Positions 1 to 8,896 of a DNA stretch of 20,964 nucleotides are shown in pieces. The translations under genes and the position numbers were made by a program. Where the stretch lies: positions 153,407 to 174,370 of the forward strand of contig BFEA01000227.1 in NCBI GenBank assembly GCA_003427395.1, given 5' to 3'. The DNA comes from Chara braunii. Lineage: Eukaryota; Streptophyta; Charophyceae; Charales; Characeae. The notes below the pieces were generated by a model, which was given only the letters and a program-made list of their open reading frames with translations, did not search any database and was not told the DNA's origin. Position 1 is the stretch's first letter; each line of letters begins with the position of its first letter.

Positions 1-1010
1 TCTCCAATATGGATCTCACGGTGGAGTGCGAAACTCTGCTCTCAAAGATCCAGACCGGGAAAGGGGGCCAGCTATCAACCACTGCTTGCTTGTAAAACAT
101 CATATGGTGTGTCGATACAACCGACATTCGGAACTGGTCGGTGAGCATCTGGTGCTACGCCAAAAAGTTCGCCATTCGGCCTTGATATTCCCCGCGATTG
201 CTCATTTTGGGGTTCTCGCGTCATAGACTCCCTTATGATGACTACAGTTAACAGCGGCAGGGTAGCAGGTCCCCTTCTCCGATATGGATCTCACGGTGGA
301 GTGTGAAACTCTGCTTTTAAAGATATAGATCGGGAAAGGGGGCCAGCTATCCCCTACTGCTTGCTTGTAAAACATCATATGGTGTGTCGATACAACCGAC
401 ATTCGGAACTGGTCGGTGAGCATCTGGTGCTACGCCAAAAAGTTCATCATGCGGCCGCGATATTCCCCCGCGATTGCTCATTTTGGGGTTCTCGCATCAC
501 AGAATCCCTTAGGATGACTACAGTTAACAGCGGCAAGGTAGCAGGTCCCCTTCTGCGATATGGATCTCACGGTGGAGTGCGAGACTCTGCTCTCAAAGAT
601 CCAGACCGGGAAAGGGGGCCTGCTATCCACCACTGGTTGCTTGTAAAACATCATATGGTGTGTCGATACAACCGACATTCGAAACTGGTCGGTGAGCATT
701 TGCTGCTACGCCAAAAAGTTCGTCATGCGGCCGCGATATTCCCCCGCGATTGCTCATTTAGGGGTTCTCGCGTCATAGACTTCCTTATGATGACTACAGT
801 GAACAGAGGCAGGGTAGCATATCCCCTTCTCTGATATGGATCTCACGGTGGATTGCGAAACTCTGCTCTCAAAGATCCAGACTGGGAAAGGGGGCCAGCT
901 ATTAACCACTGCTTGATCGTAAGGCATCATATGATCTGTCCATTACATCGACATTCGAAACTGTTTGGTGAGCATCTGGTGCTACGCCAACAATTTTCGA
1001 ACACGACCGC
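1..1010. repeat. 276-bp tandem satellite, about 3.7 copies
   Basis: The anchor ATATGGATCTCACGGTGG recurs at 8, 282, 558 and 834, giving periods of 274, 276 and 276 bp. Each unit also carries CATCATATGGTGTGTCGATA (changed in the last copy) and GAGCATCTGGTGCTACGCC. The first three units are very similar. The fourth diverges progressively and is unrecognisable after about 1010. The array starts before the window. Short ORFs on both strands repeat with the unit and look like by-products of the repeat, not genes. Confidence 0.93.
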
Positions 1011-1215
1011 GAGGTTCCCTAAGAGTGTTTTTGCTACCCCACAGCACAGACCGCCGACTGTTTGGCACTGCGGGAAGGTTGTCAATTTCTTACAACGTGG
1101 AAGACTCGTGATCACTTCCGTCGTCTGTATGCGTGCTGATGGTGCTCGACACTGCATACTTGACGCATTAGTGGTGTGTGCTGCAATTGTCTAAATCTCA
1201 CAGGATTTAAGTGTC
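1011..1215. other. Unassigned spacer
   Basis: This sequence lies between the satellite and the 151-bp repeat. It has no recognisable coding or RNA feature. A + strand reading frame running to 1194 starts inside the satellite and resembles no family I know. Confidence 0.5.
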
Positions 1216-1556
1216 TCGGATGCATCTGACATAACAACCTGCGACAATGCGGACTTGCCAATATTTACTTGCATCATAGAATCGGATTCATCCGACTCTA
1301 AAATTAGTTACATGTTTGCGCACCCGCAATTTCTACAACATGTCTGATCGCTGACGCGCAAGGCTTGTAGTCCGGTTCAAGGCTGGTTGTGCACGTCTAA
1401 TGTCAAGTCCGATATTTGCCTGCGTCGTTGCGTCGGATTCATCCGACTCTAAAATATGTTACATACTTGCGGGCCCGCCATTTCTACACCATACATATAA
1501 AATCGGTGCGGGTCAAGGCTTGTCGTCCGGTTCAAGGCTGGCTATGCACTGTCTTT
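1216..1556. repeat. 151-bp tandem duplication
   Basis: Two copies start at about 1282 and 1433. They share TCGGATTCATCCGACTCTAA at the left and GTCCGGTTCAAGGCTGG at the right. A more diverged partial copy precedes them: TCGGATGCATCTGA at 1216, then sequence resembling GATATTTGCCTGCGTCGTT. Each unit begins with the GGAT-NN-ATCC palindrome described separately. Read in one frame, the palindrome and its flank encode Ser-Asp-Ser-Ser-Asp-Ser-Lys, like the acidic Ser/Asp run inside the DUF7869 gene at 4205-4227. The units may therefore be duplicated pieces of such a gene. Confidence 0.8.
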
Positions 1557-1727
1557 TTGTTTCGTTGCGCTGCCCTCTATAGTGCTCTCCAACTACTGGA
1601 TGCATCTATATTGCTTTATCATTGCCAAAATCCAACAACTGTCTCGACTGCAATTTGGGTCGACGTCTGTTGCTCTGCTCACAGGGAAAAGTGGAACGTT
1701 TCTCAACACATGCTTCACAGGTGTGAT

Positions 1728-4636
1728 ATGACGACGGTCGATCAAGACTTCCCTCCCACGCCAGCTTGCCTTCCTTTACGTTTTCGGCAGGAATTGGCTG
1801 GGAAGGGATTGGTTATGGGCGTTGGAGTTCCGAGTAGTGCCGATAGTACTTCTTCTCGACTCGAGCCATGTGCTTCCTCTGGAAAACGGTCACGTGACTC
1901 AAACACTCAGCATCGACGGAAGAAAATACAGTTGTCCACCACCACCGCGCATTCGTACATTTATCGTGACGTGCTCGACGACCACATAAACACCGGAAGC
2001 GGGGGCCAGTTTCTTAGTGTCAATTGTACGTCCAGAGTCTCTTCAGCATGTTCTGAAATGACCGACGCTGGGATGTCGAGCTCCATACCCGAGGGGAATC
2101 TCGGTGACTGTAGTTATAGTGGGACGGAGTACGTGTATAGTGCGAACAACTGCACTACTACTGGTTCATCCTTGAGAGTTGTCGATGGGGGTGATAAGGT
2201 TTCCTCGTCTACCCCTCCGCAGTGCCAGGAGAGTCAAGGACCGTCCACGGATGGAATCACTGAGTACTACTATTCACGAGATATTCAGAGCTCGTGCTGT
2301 CTCTCCGAAGAGGACCTCCACATACGGTACATTTTGTCGGCGCCTATGCCCGCTGAAAGAAGACCCTATTCTATGACAAACAGAAAACCGACCAAAAAGA
2401 CAAAGCATCAGCGAGCTATGGGCAAACTCAGGATGCAGTCACCTCAGGCAGTGTGAGGGATGCTCTGTTGTAGGTGGATGTGTTGCACTGAACTGACAGC
2501 CGAAGATGTCAGGCCGTTGCGGGAGGCATTCTACTCGAAAAGTTTCACGGAAAGGATGAAGTGGTGGTTGCAAACCATACATGACTTCACGGTTATGGAA
2601 GGTGGTGCTGAGCGGGTCAGGCCTGTAGCTTGCAAACGGAAGATGTGCGTGCAGGCATACTGTAACATTCTCGACATTTCTCGTAACACATTCTATGTCT
2701 ACAAAAGGATGTACGATAACGGTGTTGTCGTTATGGAGCATGGGCACTCGGGCTTGTCGAAACCATCCGAAAAAGTCGTCACGATGCTTGCACTGTTGAA
2801 ACGATTCATCGACGACCACGCAGATAGTATGCCGAATGACATGGTCTGGAAAAACGGAGTTTGTCGTCCTCGTCGTAGGATTCCTGCGCCATTCACAAAA
2901 CGAGCAATTTACGAATCATTGCGCTCTGATCTTTTGATGTGCCACTCGGAAGTTGTGTCGGAGTCGACTTTCTACGCTATGTGGAGTAAGCACTTCTGGC
3001 ACATGAGTCTAGCTATGTCCAACACATTCACGAAGTGCGCAAAATGTATATTCTACAAGCAGTGCATTGCTAAGTCGAAGTACGAGAGGGACCGTAAGAA
3101 ATTCAAAGATAGAATGCGGAAACATCAAGAGCTGCAAGTCAACCAGAGGCTAGACTATAGCCGCTGCAAAATGGATTTCATCTTGCGGCAGTCCGAGTGT
3201 CTGTGCATCATTATCGATGGCATGGATCAAAAGAAAACTACCATACCGCATATAGGACAGGCTAACTACTCGAAGGACTTGCACCACGAGAGGATGATGA
3301 AGACTGGTCTCACAGTAGTTCTGGTCCATGGCCGGGATCCGTCTATATATGTTTAGACATATTTTCCTTACTACACACACGGCCCAAACAGTACGGCGAC
3401 GTGCCTAATGCGGACTCTTACGGAGATCCAATCTTGTGGGAAACCTCTACGGCCGTTTCTTCCTATTCAAGCTGACAACTGCTTCAAAGAAAACAAGAAT
3501 AGATTCATCTGCGCACCGGCAGCACTTCTTGTGAAGTTCGGGATTTTCAAGGAAATAGAAATTGGTTTTATGATAGTTGGACACACGCACACAGACGTCG
3601 ATGCCACGTTTAGTGTTTTCTCCAAGAAATTCAAGGACAATGATGCCTACACAATGGATGAGTTGTTCCTTTTGCTAGAGCGGTCTCATAAGACTCCTCC
3701 GCGGTGTATTGTTCTTGATAGAATAGCAGACTGGAGAGGTCTTATTTACCCGCATGTTTCAAAGCGCATGACAGGGATTTCGAAGCCTCATTTGCTAAAA
3801 TTCTACATGATAGGTGATAATCGTGCCATGTCCTTTAAAGAGTATTGCACAGACGCTAAGTGGTTGCCCGAGGATGGTCCTCTTTACTGATTCAAATAAA
3901 CAGACAACGGTGGTTACGCTGTTCCGTAGCAACCTTTCAATCCTCTGCCGGTCCAACCGGCTTTCCTCGACGATTACAAAAACGGTTTGGAGGGTGTGAA
4001 AAGGTTTCTAGAAGTCTATGAAAAAAAAAGAGAAACTTGGATGACTTTCCGAGACGAAAAGGTGACTACAATAGATAGGGTTTTTCGGTTTTTGGAAGAT
4101 CACGTCAAACACGCGAGGGACATTATCGACAACGAGGTGCCTTCGACACCCATCACCGAATTCAGGCCAAAGACCACCCATGTCGTTGAAGACATGAGTT
4201 CTTGCTCTGATTCGGATGCATCCGAATTACAGCGAAAACCTCTGTTCGTGGGTCTTCAGAGGGACAAGCCTACGGCCAACTTTGATCCTTTCGAAGATGT
4301 GCATGTCGACAGTTTTGTCATTATGCAACCATCAGACGAGGACATGCAACAAGGAGTGTCTTTTTGGGTTGGCGAGGTTCGCAGTGAAGTTGACAAGAAC
4401 GAAGATTCGCGAACTACAACCAATTCAAAGTGGAGTACTGGGTTCCAATCGGAAAAGCAACCACACTAAGAGAATTGTATGCCGACGACTGGGAAAAAAA
4501 TTGGAAAAAAGCTCTAGGACACGAGGAAGAGTATCAACATGTCACAACCGTTGCATTTTCTTGGATGAGACAAACGAGGACGAATGTCTGCGAGTCCTCC
4601 AGAAAGTTTACCACCGATCTTGTGATTCCTCTGAAA
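1728..4636 (+). pseudogene. DUF7869-family transposase-like protein, decayed
   Basis: One frame can be followed from ATG 1728 to about 4400, then in another frame from 4394-4430 to 4636. It is broken by TGA 2454, TAG 3354, TGA 3888, TAA 3897, TAG 3927 and the frameshift near 4400. Recognisable parts in order: a low-complexity Ser/Thr-rich N-terminus; CCRWMCCTELTAEDV (about 2463-2507); a helix-rich block around CVQAYCNILDISRNTFYVYK; a Cys pair in FTKCAKC; DGMDQKKTTIPH (Asp codons 3216, 3225); ADNCFKENKNRF (Asp 3474); GHTHTDVDATFS (3579-3614); an acidic DSDASE run; and FWVGEV followed, after the shift, by VEYWVPIGKATT. These motifs match the DUF7869 family as I remember it, often found in transposon-like genes. 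An RNase H-like DDE role is inference. The open frame continues upstream to about 1416, so the start is uncertain. No terminal inverted repeats or target duplication were found. Confidence 0.8.
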
Positions 4637-4983
4637 GTAAGAAAAAATGCAACTCCCGCNCTAGAAAACGGNGTTGGCGCTCAAACACAAAGCGTTTCCG
4701 GAGAAGGGAGCGGGCAGGAGGCTACCTCATCGAGAGTGTGATGGTTGTCGTCTTTTCGTGAGGAGAATGTATTGCCATGCTGGNCTGTGCACANCANGCT
4801 TGACTCCATGGAATACATCGCTTAATGATTTGTGCTCTTTGGGTTACGCGCTTCAAATCAACAAGAGTTCTTCATCAATTTTCGACATTGACCGTGGGGG
4901 CGTTTTGGTCGCCGTAGCATGAGCTCGGGCTTTCGATCCTGACCTTGATGTGACGCTTTTATTATGACTTTTGTCTTTTGCAG
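4637..4983 (+). other. Candidate phase-0 intron in the DUF7869 gene
   Basis: A donor-like AAA|GTAAGA at 4637 follows a codon boundary after the residues LVIPLK. A good acceptor, TTTTGTCTTTTGCAG, ends at 4983, with TTATTATGAC as a possible branch region. The 347-bp span joins the frame ending at 4636 to the open frame 4984-5433 without a phase problem. It contains five assembly Ns, at 4660-4795. The alternative is read-through: without splicing the upstream frame ends at 4741. This is a prediction from splice consensus only. Confidence 0.45.
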
Positions 4984-5433
4984 TGTGCAGACTTTCCTCT
5001 TCTGACGTACTTCGAAAACATGGATGAGATTTTGGGCTTTATTGAAATAAAAGTCCCTGGACGACTGACGATCATCACAAAAAGAGGAGCGTTTCCTTTT
5101 CAATATGAGAGAATCTTCAGGATCGTACTGGGAGGACGAACAATGTTTGTCATCATGGTGAGGTTTACTGATCTGAACATTTTCGACATGCGCATATATG
5201 AGCATCGGAAAAAAAATTGGATGCGAGGAGATTTTACAAGAGTTTATGTAAAAGCTTCAGAAGTTCTTTTCGCCTTGAGACGTGCTGTGCTCGGAGCAGG
5301 GGGTGACATTGAGGGTTTGTCGTTTGCCATTACGCAGTTTGAAGGTCTGCCTCAACCTCCAATCCCGGCTTGCATGGTCGACGGTTCGACATGGGAACCG
5401 ATAGTGAACGCTCTGCGAAGAGGCTTCTTTTGA
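4984..5433 (+). CDS. Uncharacterised C-terminal module (150 aa) next to DUF7869
   Basis: This is an open frame of 150 codons with no ATG at its left edge, which fits a 3' exon beginning after the acceptor at 4983. The first in-frame ATG is at 5020. I do not recognise the family. The protein is mixed hydrophobic and basic, with an aromatic/hydrophobic stretch (FRIVLGGRTMFVIMVRF), then GDFTRVYVKASEVL, LRRAVLGAGGD, and a C-terminal EGLPQPPIPACMVDG...LRRGFF. There is no signal peptide and no clear membrane helix. Support for real coding comes from the diverged second copy at 5757-5961, where amino-acid similarity (GD-T--Y--A--VL--LRRAV--AGGD) is kept despite many base changes. It could be the end of the DUF7869 protein, a separate gene, or a captured host fragment. 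Confidence 0.5.
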   Translation, partial: CADFPLLTYFENMDEILGFIEIKVPGRLTIITKRGAFPFQYERIFRIVLGGRTMFVIMVRFTDLNIFDMRIYEHRKKNWMRGDFTRVYVKASEVLFALRRAVLGAGGDIEGLSFAITQFEGLPQPPIPACMVDGSTWEPIVNALRRGFF

Positions 5434-6155
5434 AGACTTCAACTTTTTAAGATTTTTCGTGACCAGTCATACGTTTCTAGAGTTTTGTGTCGTTATGTCG
5501 GATTTGTGAACATTTCCGTAGTACAATCATTTTTTGTTTATTTTTACTTTTCACCAGTTTGAGAGACGAGTCTCGACACTTCCCAAGTTTTGTGGTCGAA
5601 TGTCAGATTAGTTGAAATTTGCACACTGTGAAGTATTAACGAAAGCAAGGAGTGTCGATCCTGGCTCATGGTCCGTTATGGTTCGGATGCATCCAACCCA
5701 GAGAATAAGGATATTGTTACGACAAGCAAACACAAGAGCGTCAAGAGGGAAACAAGATGCTGGGAGATCTTACATCAGCTTATCTGCAAGCTGCAAATGT
5801 TCTTGTGTCCTTGAGACGTGCCGTTGTCATGGCCGGGGGAGACGTTCTCGGTTTCCATTACGGGGGTCGAAGGTCTGCCTCAACCTCCTATCTCGGCTTA
5901 CATTGTTGACGGTTCAACATGGGAACCTCTACTGAACGCTTTGCGAAGAGGCTTCTTTTGAAGATTTCAAGTTCATGACACTTTGGTAACGAGTCTTACG
6001 TTTTTAGAGTTTCGTCAGGATGTTGGATTTGTGAATGTTTTCATAGTGTAGTCTTTTTCAGAGATAAATCTCGACATTTTCAAATTTTTTGTTAGAATGT
6101 GTGATTAGTTGAAATTTTCACACTGTAAAGTACTGAAAGTTTCGGATTCATCCTG
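5221..6155. repeat. About 530-bp tandem duplication of the C-terminal module and its 3' flank
   Basis: Copy A (about 5221-5695) and copy B (about 5757-6155) align through the coding tail, the shared stop context GAGGCTTCTTTTGAAGA (stops at 5431 and 5959), and the AT-rich 3' flank ending GATTAGTTGAAATTTgCACACTGTgAAGTA. Both copies end near a GGAT-NN-ATCC palindrome (5685 and 6144). The offset is 536 bp at the left edge and 528 bp at the stop codons, so copy B has a net loss of about 8 bp inside the coding part. Confidence 0.8.
5757..5961 (+). pseudogene. Second, frameshifted copy of the C-terminal module
   Basis: ATG 5757 starts a frame reading MLGDLTSAYLQAANVLVSL then RRAVVMAGGD, the counterpart of 5221-5300 in copy A. 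A small deletion near 5850-5870 shifts the frame. The end (EGLPQPPISAYIVDG, then WEPLLNALRRGFF and TGA 5959) continues in the other frame. Differences from copy A are mostly conservative amino-acid changes, so the sequence was probably translated before it decayed. Its function is unknown. Confidence 0.6.
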
Positions 6156-7516
6156 CGTCCTCGCCTTGCAAACTGTTTGGTTGTGTAGAACGTGGGACTC
6201 AGTTTTGCAAGGTTTAACTCACATTTCATAACGTAGTGGGTGTTCTTGATTTGGATAGCCTTGAAAACTCTTTGGTTAATGGAAACTTTTGAGGTAACCG
6301 TCACGAATTCACAATATTGGGACCAGATAACTGTTATCTGTTTTTAAGGCGTACTTCTCATTTGTCTCGACAATGGTTGTGTGCCTGCTTATGTAGGCTG
6401 GGTGTCCCGCTCTGTTTTTAATTTGTCTTCGCTTTTCAATCTGATTCTCATGAGTTGTCAAATGTCTTCAAAATCCAGTGAGATCTTTCAAAATAAATAT
6501 AAGGTCCTTGGTCACTTCAGCAACTGATAATTTGTACACAGTTTGATTCGGATGTATCCTGCGTATTCGTTTGAGCCTTCTCCAATGCCTAATCCTCAAA
6601 TGATAACGTCTCTACATAATATGTTCCCCACCACTTCACTCCGTACGATGCCCGTTTATTTTGAGAAATGTTTGGTAAAGTGATAATGTACATGCATCCG
6701 CCATGTAGTTGAAATTTACGACTGATGGTTACTAGAGTTCTGAAGGGGTTCCCGAGGGTGCACTTTTTTTTGTTAACATACATCATCTGATCTCGGCGAG
6801 GACAGCGACGGAGTGGTGGGCAGCATTGGGTAGGGATGTTACAAGTTCATGGTTGCAAGGTCGAACTCGGCAAGCGGCAAATGATAACATCTCTACATAA
6901 TGCTGCCCACCACTTCACTCCGTCCAACGCCTTTTTATTTTAAGAAATGTCTGGTACTAAGCTATAATTGCTTTTTGGAATGATAACATATTGGGCTATG
7001 ATCATAAGTTTAACCTTTTGAATGAGTGAAGGATATTTAATGAATGACGCACGGTTGATAACATAACGGATTTTCTCAATCCAAATAATGAAATATTTGA
7101 TTCGGATAATATCCTACTCATGTGATTCGGATGTATCCTACTCATCCTGCTTGTATTCAATTAAACTTCAAAAATGAGCTATTCTTTTCACTCCCATGCA
7201 CTCTTTAAAGCCTCAACGAAGACCTTTTTCGGGTCACTCATATGTGTCCCTCACAAGGCGAAACCTTCGATATGCTACGTTCATACTGACTGTCTGAATG
7301 TGTGCCAGTTTAGTAAGGATTTATCCGACTTCAGTAATTGAACTTTTCGTCTTAAAACAAACTAAATATGTTGAGGATTTATCCGTTGAACAGGGACTCT
7401 TATCGTCGTGTATGAATGTATAATGAGCATCTTCTTTCGTCAGCCGTGTATACCTTTCGAGTTCCTCGAACGACAAATGTACTCTTTAGAAAATAATGTA
7501 CTATTTTGATGAATAA
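5962..7516. other. AT-rich repeat-bearing spacer without a recognisable gene
   Basis: This stretch holds the 3' end of the 530-bp duplication, six of the GGAT/ATCC palindromes and the direct/inverted triplet at 6598-6990. Small ORFs on the minus strand at 6092-6304 and 6589-6786 have no family resemblance. I see no coding continuity with the DUF7869 frame that starts at 7517. Confidence 0.6.
6598..6990. repeat. Three copies of a roughly 40-90 bp element, one inverted
   Basis: Copy 1 (6598-6690) and copy 3 (6880-6970) are direct repeats sharing CTCTACATAAT, CCCACCACTTCACTCCGT and TTTATTTT-A-GAAATGT. Between them, 6806-6841 reads GACGGAGTGGTGGGCAGCAT..., the reverse complement of the CCACC-ACTCCGTC part of copy 3 including ATGCTGCCCACCAC. 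The inverted pair (6806-6841 with 6885-6923) has a loop of about 45 bases and could fold into a long imperfect hairpin. It may be a fold-back or MITE-type remnant. No terminal duplication was identified. Confidence 0.7.
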
Positions 7517-8896
7517 CATGTTGACAACTTTAAGTCGGATTCTAACTGCATGATTAGTGTGCTCCACCGTAGAATCTGGGAACTTCCAAGGCCTTTCCCA
7601 CGGGTCCTTTATCTCAATCTCGACAATACTACGAAAGAAAATAAAAACAGATATGTACTTGCCTATTTGTGTTACCTGGTGAAAATGAATATCTTCAAGA
7701 AGGTGAAGTTAAGTTTTTTACTAGTAGGTCATACTCACGAAGATATTGATCAGATGTTTAGTTGTTTCTCCCGTAGACTCAGCTCACAATAGGCTTTCGA
7801 TCTTCTTGAGCTCGAACATGTCATTCGGAGTTCGTACAAGGATGAACTCTGAAAGTCTGTCATTCTTAAACGTATGTCCGAAACATACGACATGAAGAAG
7901 TACGTTCAACCGCATCTGTGGGAGGTCAACGACATTACTTTCAATCAACATTTCCAGATTGAGAAAAATGATGCAGGTGAAGTGCGTCTGTGGAGCTAGC
8001 AGTACCACAGTTCGCTTTGGCAACCGAACGACAGAGAAGGTCTGAATATCTTTCGGTCAGAGCCAGCAGACGAGATTTTCAAAGCTCTGAAGCATGCAAT
8101 ACGATCTTTAGAGGGTCGGTTCAGGTTAACCTGCGTAAGAGAAGAACATGAAGGTGAGGATCTTGTCGGTGGTGGTGAACTTGTCCAGGAAGATCTCCAA
8201 GAACGTGTTCAACATTCTCTCTCAATTGCTGCACTTAAAGCGAACATCACGACGCTCGCGAAGTACATAACGCCCGACAATATCATTTGGTGGCACGAGT
8301 TCATCGAGTCTCAGGAAAATATAGATTTCAAGGACAGAAACCTCAAGTTTCCTTTCGAATGGTCAGCAGTACAAGGTCCTTCTGAGGAAAATACCAAAAC
8401 AACGCCCGAAGATGCGGTTTCTCGCAATTTGGAAGATCTCTTTCCACCTGAAAGGCCTGTTTATTTAGGGGCCCGAAAGAGCAGACAACACAGAGAAGAA
8501 ACAGATGGACGCTATGAAGATTTGGAGGTCGGAAAATTTATTGCACTTAGAGNTTTCCCTGGTGAGGAAGGAAGGAATAAACCTTACCATATCGGAAAGG
8601 TCGTCAAGCTCCTCTCGGGACAACGTTTCAAGGTTCCTTGGTATGCGCAAAAGGAGAAAGGCGAAGCGTACATACTCTTTTACAAGAAAAACGCGAAGGG
8701 CAAGTCAGAACGTGAAATTGCTGAAAATATCTTTGACTGGAACTATGGTGTTCTTTGTTACAATTTCTCTTTGAAAAGTGACAATTCTCTTTTCTCAACA
8801 ACGAGGAAAAAGATATCCGAGATGTTGGCGTACACAAGTTTCGAAGACGAGAAGGGCGAAGAAGAAGATGTGTCAGTGTTAAGGTTAGAGTTTTGA
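7517..8896 (+). pseudogene. Second DUF7869-family transposase-like gene, 5'-truncated
   Basis: One frame runs from 7517 to TGA 8894-8896, about 459 codons, interrupted only by TAG 7790, TGA 7850 and TAG 7997. It begins at HVDNFKSDSNCMISVL, which corresponds to the middle of the family, so the N-terminal half and the first Asp motif are missing. Key motifs: LNLDNTTKENKNRY (Asp codon 7622), VGHTHEDIDQMFSCFSRRL (7724-7780), then an acidic linker, and a C-terminal segment with EVGKFIALR and YHIGKVVKLLSGQRFKVPWY that parallels the end of the gene at 1728-4636. Its GHTHEDIDQMFS motif is closer to the usual family form than the upstream copy's GHTHTDVDATFS, so the two are separate lineages and not a recent duplication. 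One N lies near 8552. Confidence 0.8.

Larger units (their letters stand above)
1282..7384. repeat. Dispersed palindrome GGAT-N2/3-ATCC, ten sites
   Basis: Sites (outer coordinates): 1282-1295 and 1433-1446 (TCGGATTCATCCGA), 4210-4227 (ATTCGGATGCATCCGAAT, a perfect 18-bp palindrome), 5685-5694, 6144-6153, 6550-6559, 7104-7114 (3-nt centre), 7129-7138, 7317-7326 and 7375-7384. Near-matches GGATGCATCT occur at 1218 and 1598. Most carry TTC or TC before GGAT. I found no further exact copy between 7.4 and 21 kb. The sites fall inside and around both DUF7869 genes. Function is unknown. Multiple transposase-binding sites, or small repeats spread by duplication, are both possible. Confidence 0.75.

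Noticed and set aside
361-834. 157-codon + frame and similar minus frames in the first kilobase
   Set aside because: They repeat with the 276-bp satellite unit and carry no domain; they are products of the repeat period.
2454-3929. Reassigned stop codons as an explanation for long frames with internal stops
   Set aside because: All three stop codons occur inside frames, together with frameshifts, in several unrelated element families. Decay explains this better.
6800-6880. tRNA-derived SINE (B-box-like GGTCGAACTC)
   Set aside because: The A box is not convincing, no cloverleaf can be drawn, and no A-rich tail follows.
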